A DNA stretch of 64,000 bases from NCBI GenBank assembly GCA_013398175.1, contig VZRZ01007313.1:295242-359241 (forward strand), read 5' to 3'. A program made the translations under genes and the position numbers. The notes below the pieces were generated by a model, which had not been told where the DNA came from, ran no database searches, and saw only the letters and a program-made list of their open reading frames with translations. Each line of letters begins with the position of its first letter. Position 1 is the first letter of the stretch. This DNA is from Climacteris rufus (Eukaryota; Chordata; Aves; Passeriformes; Climacteridae). Of the stretch, positions 58,376 through 64,000 are shown one piece after another.

Positions 58376-59004
58376 TATCTAGCACAAATTGAGGGTCTCC
58401 ATTCCCCATTGTCACAAGGGGATTTGGGATTTCTTGCAAATTCAAGGTTCCTTGGTTTCACATTGCATGGGTTTTTTGCAGGGCCTGGGAAGCCCCTTAC
58501 TGACGGCCAAAAACCACTCTGATGGTAGATGCTCCATGACTGAATGGTGAATCAACCATGGCATAATCCAGGCATTGCCACATCCCAGGAGCTGTCTCAT
58601 ATACTTTAAACACGGTTGGTTGGCAAAGATATTTGACTAATATTTGTTGTTTGTGATGTCTGGCAGGTTATTAGGTAAAGACGAGCTGGAAAAGTATTCT
58701 GGGAGTTACTTTGTTGGTGGGGTGCTGCAAAACAGAGAAATTAAGTTTGGTCAAGGCCAAAAATGTAGGACACATGGGAACTGAACCTCTCTCCTTTGAC
58801 TCCTGTATGCAAGAGATTCTGTAAAAGCAGGGGCAATAATTGAACATGTCTGGGTATAATTACTGGATACAGAGCTGTATCAGGCAGGTCAGAGGGTGAC
58901 AAACTGGTCCATACAAGCCACCAGTTACAAAGGGGGTCCTGGTGGCTGTTTCAGAAGTGAGTGGCTCTGTCTGATCCCAAGAGCACACACCATCCTTCAG
59001 CTCT

Positions 59005-59262
59005 TGTAGGGTGTTAGGGATTAGGAAGAAATATTAGGAAGAAGTTATTTACTCAGAGTGTGCTGAGGCCCTGGCACAGGGTGCCAGAAAAGCTGTGGCT
59101 GCCTCATCCCTGGAAGTGTCCAAGGCCAGGTTGGATGGGGCTTGGAGCAACCTGGTCAAGTGGAATGTGTCCCTGCCCATGGCAGGGAGTGGGAATGATA
59201 TGAGCTTTAAGATCCCTTCCAACCCAAACCTTTCTGAGATTCTCAGATTCTATGATTTTTAT
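59005..59262 (+). mobile_element. CR1 LINE fragment with 3' terminus
   Basis: Forward copy including GCTGTGGCTGCCTCATCCCT, TGGATGGGGCTTGGAGCAAC and the terminal CTCAGATTCTATGATTTT. Confidence 0.9.
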
Positions 59263-59674
59263 GCTATTTTTCATAAGCTTGTATACTTGAATCAAGCCTG
59301 TGCCCACTTTGTCTCCAGTGTTTTTTCAGTCTCGTGACTTTGATAGCCAAATTAGAAGCATGTGTTCACTGTGCAGTTGTGAAATTGAAACTGCTCAGTT
59401 GACCCCCAAAAACTGGGTTTTTTTGCACTTAGGTTAATGACTGCTTGTTCAACAGTAGATAGGACACGTGCTGCATCAGTAAAAATAGATTTATGGCTAT
59501 GCACATTTTTTCCAGGAAATTTGCATCAAAATGGTCCAAAAAGACCCTTGAGTTCTATTAAAATGTTTGAAATGTGGTCTTAAATGCCAATCATTCAATG
59601 AATCAGAGCCTGATAGCTTTTACTGATACCTTAAGAGAAATTTAATTATCAAGTGATTTTAGAGAAAAAGAGCT

Positions 59675-59890
59675 AACAGGCACAAACTGAAACACATGAA
59701 ATTTCACCTGAACACAAGGAAACACTTTTTTACAGTGAGGATGGTCAGACACTGGATCTGGTTGCCCAGAGATGTTGTGTGTTCTCCATCTGTGGAGATA
59801 GTCAAAACCCTGGGCACTGTTCTGGGCATCCTGCTCTGGCTGACCCTGCTCACGCCAGGGGTTTGGACTGGATGGTGCCTGTCAGCCTTG
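59675..59890 (+). mobile_element. CR1 LINE fragment, third subfamily type
   Basis: Forward copy with CACCTGAACACAAGGAAACA, TTTTTTACAGTGAGGATGGT and GGGGTTTGGACTGGATGGTG. It lacks the final 3' terminus. Confidence 0.8.
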
Positions 59891-62800
59891 ACCATTCAGC
59901 TGTAATCCTGCTGGTCCCCATGTCTCCAGAGGAACAGAAAGTCCTCCCTGCAGAGTCCTGGATGGGTAGGGTTTCAGAGGAAAGCACTCTGCAGTCCCAA
60001 GGTACTACACAAGGTAGAGGAAAATTAAAGAGGGATTTTCGTCCCTCTCGACTGCATCACCTTGACTCAGAAAGGACTTGGGAAATGTGGGGGTAGGGTT
60101 TATAAACTAAAAAATGGTTCCTGACTTCTTATTTCAAGGTAATCCTATGGGATTTGGGACCACCCCTGCTTCAGAGCACCCAGAGCAAGGCTTCAGGAGC
60201 TGGCTACCCCCTTGCTTACTATCCCCCAGTGTCATTGTGTTTCTGGTCACCAAGCTGTATCTGGGAATAGTGGAGGAGTTGCAGGGAGCATTTGCCTGGT
60301 TTTTGTCTGTGTGAAAGAGCAGTGGTTACAGAAAGTGCAGGATCTTGTGCCGATTTTGCTGCTTAGTCATCCTGCAGTAACAGTGACTTGGCAGCTGGTC
60401 TTACCCCATCCCTTACAAATGTTTCCTTTTATGGCTGGGATTTTTTATTTCCCTTTGCCTCCAATCGCCACACAGCTGGAAAGCCTCCAAAAGGGAGAAG
60501 CCATAGGTTTACATGAGGAGAAACCAGCTGTGTATATTCATACCTAACATTTCAAGCCTCCCTTACAGGAACATGCCACCCAGGATGCTCCAGGCATTCA
60601 TTAGGGATCGTTTAGGCCAGAAGCGGGTGCTGTGCCTGTCTGATGGCAGGAGCAGAGATGTCATTGTGGTTGTCAATATTTTCCTTGCCCAGGGCTCAGT
60701 TGGGCTGGAAAGGAGAAAGCTGCAGCCACATGACCTGGTTGTCCCTGAGAGCAGCTGGGTGCTGTGCCTGGTCCTGCCAGGGACACCAGAGAGGGGGTGG
60801 CCATGAGAGCAGATGCTGAAGACCCTCAGGGCTGTGCCAGTCCTCTCCCCAGAGCCACAGCTCCTGAATGCTCCTTGCTGGTCTCTGGGAAGAGAGGATC
60901 TGGTCACAGGGATTCAACATGTGGGATCCAGGTTCCTTCTATTTGTTACAGATGCGCAGGTTTACAATGCACTCTGCTCCAGCAAGCCAGTGGGGAAAAA
61001 AGCATTCCTGGCTTGTGAAGAGCTTTAGGGCAGATAAAGCAGAGTCATGGCCCGAGCTGGAACAGGGATGTGCCTGTTGCAAGCTTATTGCCATGCCTAG
61101 AGCTGGAGCCTCTGGGGGAACAGCACTGGGATGCTGCACCCCATCTTGCTCTCACTACTTGCTGGTTTCCTGTGTCCTGCTCACATGGAGAACACAGAAC
61201 AGTGGGATGAGAAAGACTGAGAAAAAAACAAGTAATTTTCCTCACCCAGGGCACCAGATTGGAAAAATAACTTGTCTTTCATTTAAGGCTGGATTCCAGC
61301 AAGGCACTGAAAACCCCATTCTTTTTGCTCCTGCTCCATGTATTTTGGCAGAAATTTAGTGTGTGGCTCAATGAAAGCTGGACTGACTGGCCAGAGGTGG
61401 TTGCAGATGGGGTGGGACTCGCCTCCTGTCCCTCCTTTTTTTATAGAAAGGGTGAAAAGATAGGATACTGACCTGGCAGCCTCCTCTTCCTCAGGTTACG
61501 GATAACCTCACCATGTCTTAATTATTTCCTTTCAAACCCTTGGCTGGGTTCTGGGTATTCTGTAGAAACACAGGAATTCTGGAGAAACCTTCTGAAAACA
61601 GAGCATCGATTTTTCCAGCCAAAAAGGCCTAATCTCTGCCAGAGCTGATTCCTCCACAATCAAAGCATTCAGTTCTTCTGAACAGGGAGGCACCGTGGGA
61701 AGAACAAACGTGGTGTTATTGCCGGGACCTGCTGAGGAAAGTCCTGTCTACAGCTCTTGTTATGAGAAGGATTCAAGAAAAGAAGATCAGAGCCATTTAA
61801 AACCATCATGTCACAGCGTAGCATCCCTCACTCTCATTCCCAATCCCCAAATTATCCCTTTCCCAAGAGCTTGAGTCCTACCCAGTCCTTTCTCCACCCA
61901 AACAGTGAGAAACAAGAGAGAAGCCCAGAGAGGTGGGAGATGCCAAAGCGCTCCCCCCAAATGAGAAGCTGGGGTGTCCAAGGAGTTGCTGATGGGGCAC
62001 TGGTGGGACTCGTGTTGGGAGGCAGCACTGAAGCTGCCCCCAGAGCTGCAGGAGCAGAAGAAGAGAGGGAAGTGATGCCCCACCACCCAGAGTGGGACCC
62101 CAACACTTAGTGCAGGAAAATAAGGAGCTGTGATGGAGGTGGGATATTGGAACTGGTGGATGCTGCTCATGAGAGCAGGCTGGGACACAGAGTGTCCTGT
62201 GCAGGGCAGAGAACCTTTGGGAGGGACAAGGGGAGAGATATGTGGAGCAGTGGGTCAGTCCTGATGTTCCAAGGGACAGTCCTATGGAGTGCCAGGGCAA
62301 GGAGACTGCAACAGGTGGATATTCAAGTGATGGACGTGTTCCGGGATGTCTGTTCTGCACAGGGATGGGATGGAGGTTATTATAGGGCTTCTATAGGGCC
62401 ACAGAATGGAGATTGTCACCTATGTGTGTTTAAACTAGTAACACCTTCCTAATTTTGGTGTTTTGTAGGGTGAGGGGGTTATCACGTCCCATCCAAATTG
62501 TCAGTGAAGAAAGGTAGCACCTGTAGAATATATCTGTTAAGGGTGTGATGATGATAAATAACTTTGTAATGAATGAATTATACAAACATGTATCCAAATG
62601 GCAGCTCTTAAATACATATTGCCCTGAAATGTGGACTTTGTGCTCCATGAAAGCAGCTCCCACTTCTGGCAAAGGACTCTTAAGTCTCATGATGCAGTTG
62701 AAACTGGGGCTGGGGCTGCTCAGGGGTATCAGCAGCTCAGAGCAGCAAACCCAGGCTGTAATCTTTGCTGCCATTTCTGGTTCAGGTCCTGTTTGCTCCA

Positions 62801-63788
62801 GCCAGCGGGCAGGGAGCCCAAATGGATTTTCTTGGTGGCTGCACCATCTACACCAAAGGCTGCTGAGGGGGAAATATAGACCTGGCAGCTCCTGTGCTCC
62901 CATACCTCTTCCCAAAGCTTTCAAGAACAAAACCCTGGACCAGAGGCAAGCTTGCTGTTTGCTCCCAGAAACAAATCAGGGCAGAGGCTTTGCCAAAACC
63001 AGCTGCTGTCTCCTGCTGCCAGCCCTCGGTCCTCCTCCAAGGAGGTGTCTGTCCACTGCGGGCTCTCAATGGGATCCATGTGTTCTTGATGAGAGGCCTG
63101 CAGAACTTAATCATCCCTGGTCTGGGGTTTTCTATCAAGACCTCCTACAGCCTTCAATTATCTGGATTCCCCAGAAGGGATGTGGGAGGCTGATTTCCCC
63201 ACAGGGCTTCCAGTGGCTCCTGCAAGTCCTTCCTTCCCCAGTCCTTGTTCCAGCATCCTTTCTCCTTGTGTTTGTCTGTGTGCCTCCCCAAGGGTGGGCT
63301 CTGCTAGGCTGGATCTCCATCACAGGCTCACCTTTTCTTTCTTTGTGTCTGATGGAGATGTGCTGAGCACACAGGCCATGGGTTTTGCCTGAGAGGCAGC
63401 GGGATAGGCAAAGGCTGCTTTAAGGGATGCTCACATTGGCCTGAGCTCATGCACGGTGCAGCTGTTAAAGAAGCTTGAAGCTTGTCCTGTGAGGAGGTGA
63501 GCCTTCCACAACCACTGCTGTGGTTTTAGGAGAGGCACAAATTATTTACTTCATGGCAGGGCATGTTTTTAATGCATTTAGAGTAGTTTTGCTGCTGTAT
63601 GAAGAGGCACTCAGGGGGGTAACGCCAGCCCTTTTGGGAACCTTTAGACGGCCAGAGTGGTGCAGAGGAAATCTCAATGTAAAATGAAACTCTGGCTTCT
63701 ATGCCTAAGAAGATAATTATAAAATAAACAAATAATGTGTGATTTCTTGCTCAAACCTGTGTCTCTCTTTCTATTTTTGTCATTGTAG

Positions 63789-63834
63789 ATGGAGGCTGTC
63801 AGACACCGAATGGAGGAGGCACTGAAGGGAGTAG
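63789..63834 (+). other. Candidate short exon at right edge
   Basis: A long pyrimidine tract ending CATTGTAG precedes 46 open bases starting with ATG (MEAVRHRMEEALKGV), followed by GTAAAA. It is not a COL6A2 exon that I know. A chance splice-like arrangement is possible. Confidence 0.25.
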
Positions 63835-64000
63835 GTAAAAAATGTGAAAGGTAAAAATGAAACTGAAAATGTGTAGGTAAACGAACTGTAGGTAAAAAGA
63901 AGAGCTGCAAGTAAATGAAGAAGTGCAGGTAAAAGAAGACATACAGGCAAAAAAAGGATGGTATGTAAAAAAATTGTATGTAAAAGAAGTGTATGTAAAA
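63831..64000. repeat. Degenerate tandem repeat of GTAGGTAAA-like units
   Basis: Units starting GTAGGTAAA, GCAGGTAAA or GTATGTAAA recur every 15-20 bases, at 63831, 63873, 63888, 63907, 63925, 63942, 63961, 63976 and 63991. The array runs off the window edge. Confidence 0.75.

Larger units (their letters stand above)
52758..63788. other. Intergenic region downstream of COL6A1
   Basis: Contains five CR1 fragments between 55.6 and 59.9 kb and one further AATAAA (54801-54806). COL6A2 is the expected next gene by synteny, but none of its VWA or collagen exons is in the window. Confidence 0.55.

Noticed and set aside
62545..63366. Plus-strand open frame of 273 codons near the right end.
   Set aside because: Not similar to COL6A2, the expected next gene, or to any family I know. 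It has neither VWA nor Gly-X-Y content.
52758..64000. Search for COL6A2 first exons (signal peptide, N-terminal VWA).
   Set aside because: No segment encodes the expected VWA motifs, so COL6A2 must lie further right or elsewhere.

Overview
The window is vertebrate genomic DNA, most likely from a bird. It has long introns with canonical GT-AG junctions and many CR1-type LINE fragments. The most common fragment reads as the reverse complement of the CR1 3' end, with a TTGGAAGGGACCTTAAAG-like core. CR1 is the dominant interspersed repeat of avian genomes. Two plus-strand genes are recognisable, in the order known from human 21q22.3 (PCBP3 then COL6A1). I see no bacterial, viral, CRISPR or operon-like content.

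Positions 1-16840 hold the 3' part of PCBP3, a poly(rC)-binding KH-domain RNA-binding protein. Seven coding exons run from 646 to the stop at 15937-15939: the linker after KH2, the whole of KH3, and the conserved C-terminal tail. The first two KH domains lie upstream of the window. A 3' UTR with an AATAAA at 16813 follows.

Positions 16840-30690 are intergenic. They hold CR1 fragments, simple repeats, a 37-base A run, and one stretch (22768-about 23190) that looks like an unassigned polyadenylated terminal exon.

Positions 30690-52760 hold what appears to be a complete COL6A1 gene, the alpha-1 chain of collagen VI. I could place 35 coding exons by reading frame, splice sites and match to the known protein. 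They sum to 3072 coding bases, or 1023 residues. The layout is signal peptide, N1 von Willebrand factor A (VWA) domain, a Gly-X-Y triple helix of about 339 residues from 20 small exons, then C1 and C2 VWA domains. This chain assembles with alpha-2 and alpha-3-type chains into beaded microfibrils of the extracellular matrix.

Positions 52760-64000 contain no recognisable protein gene. They hold several CR1 copies, now mostly in plus orientation. At the right edge there is a possible short exon, followed by a degenerate tandem repeat of splice-donor-like units.

No previously undescribed system is evident. The points worth a second look are fine-scale: a 9-base microexon, the helix interruptions and exon sizes, a short upstream ORF, orphan exon-like signals, and the strand polarity of the CR1 copies.
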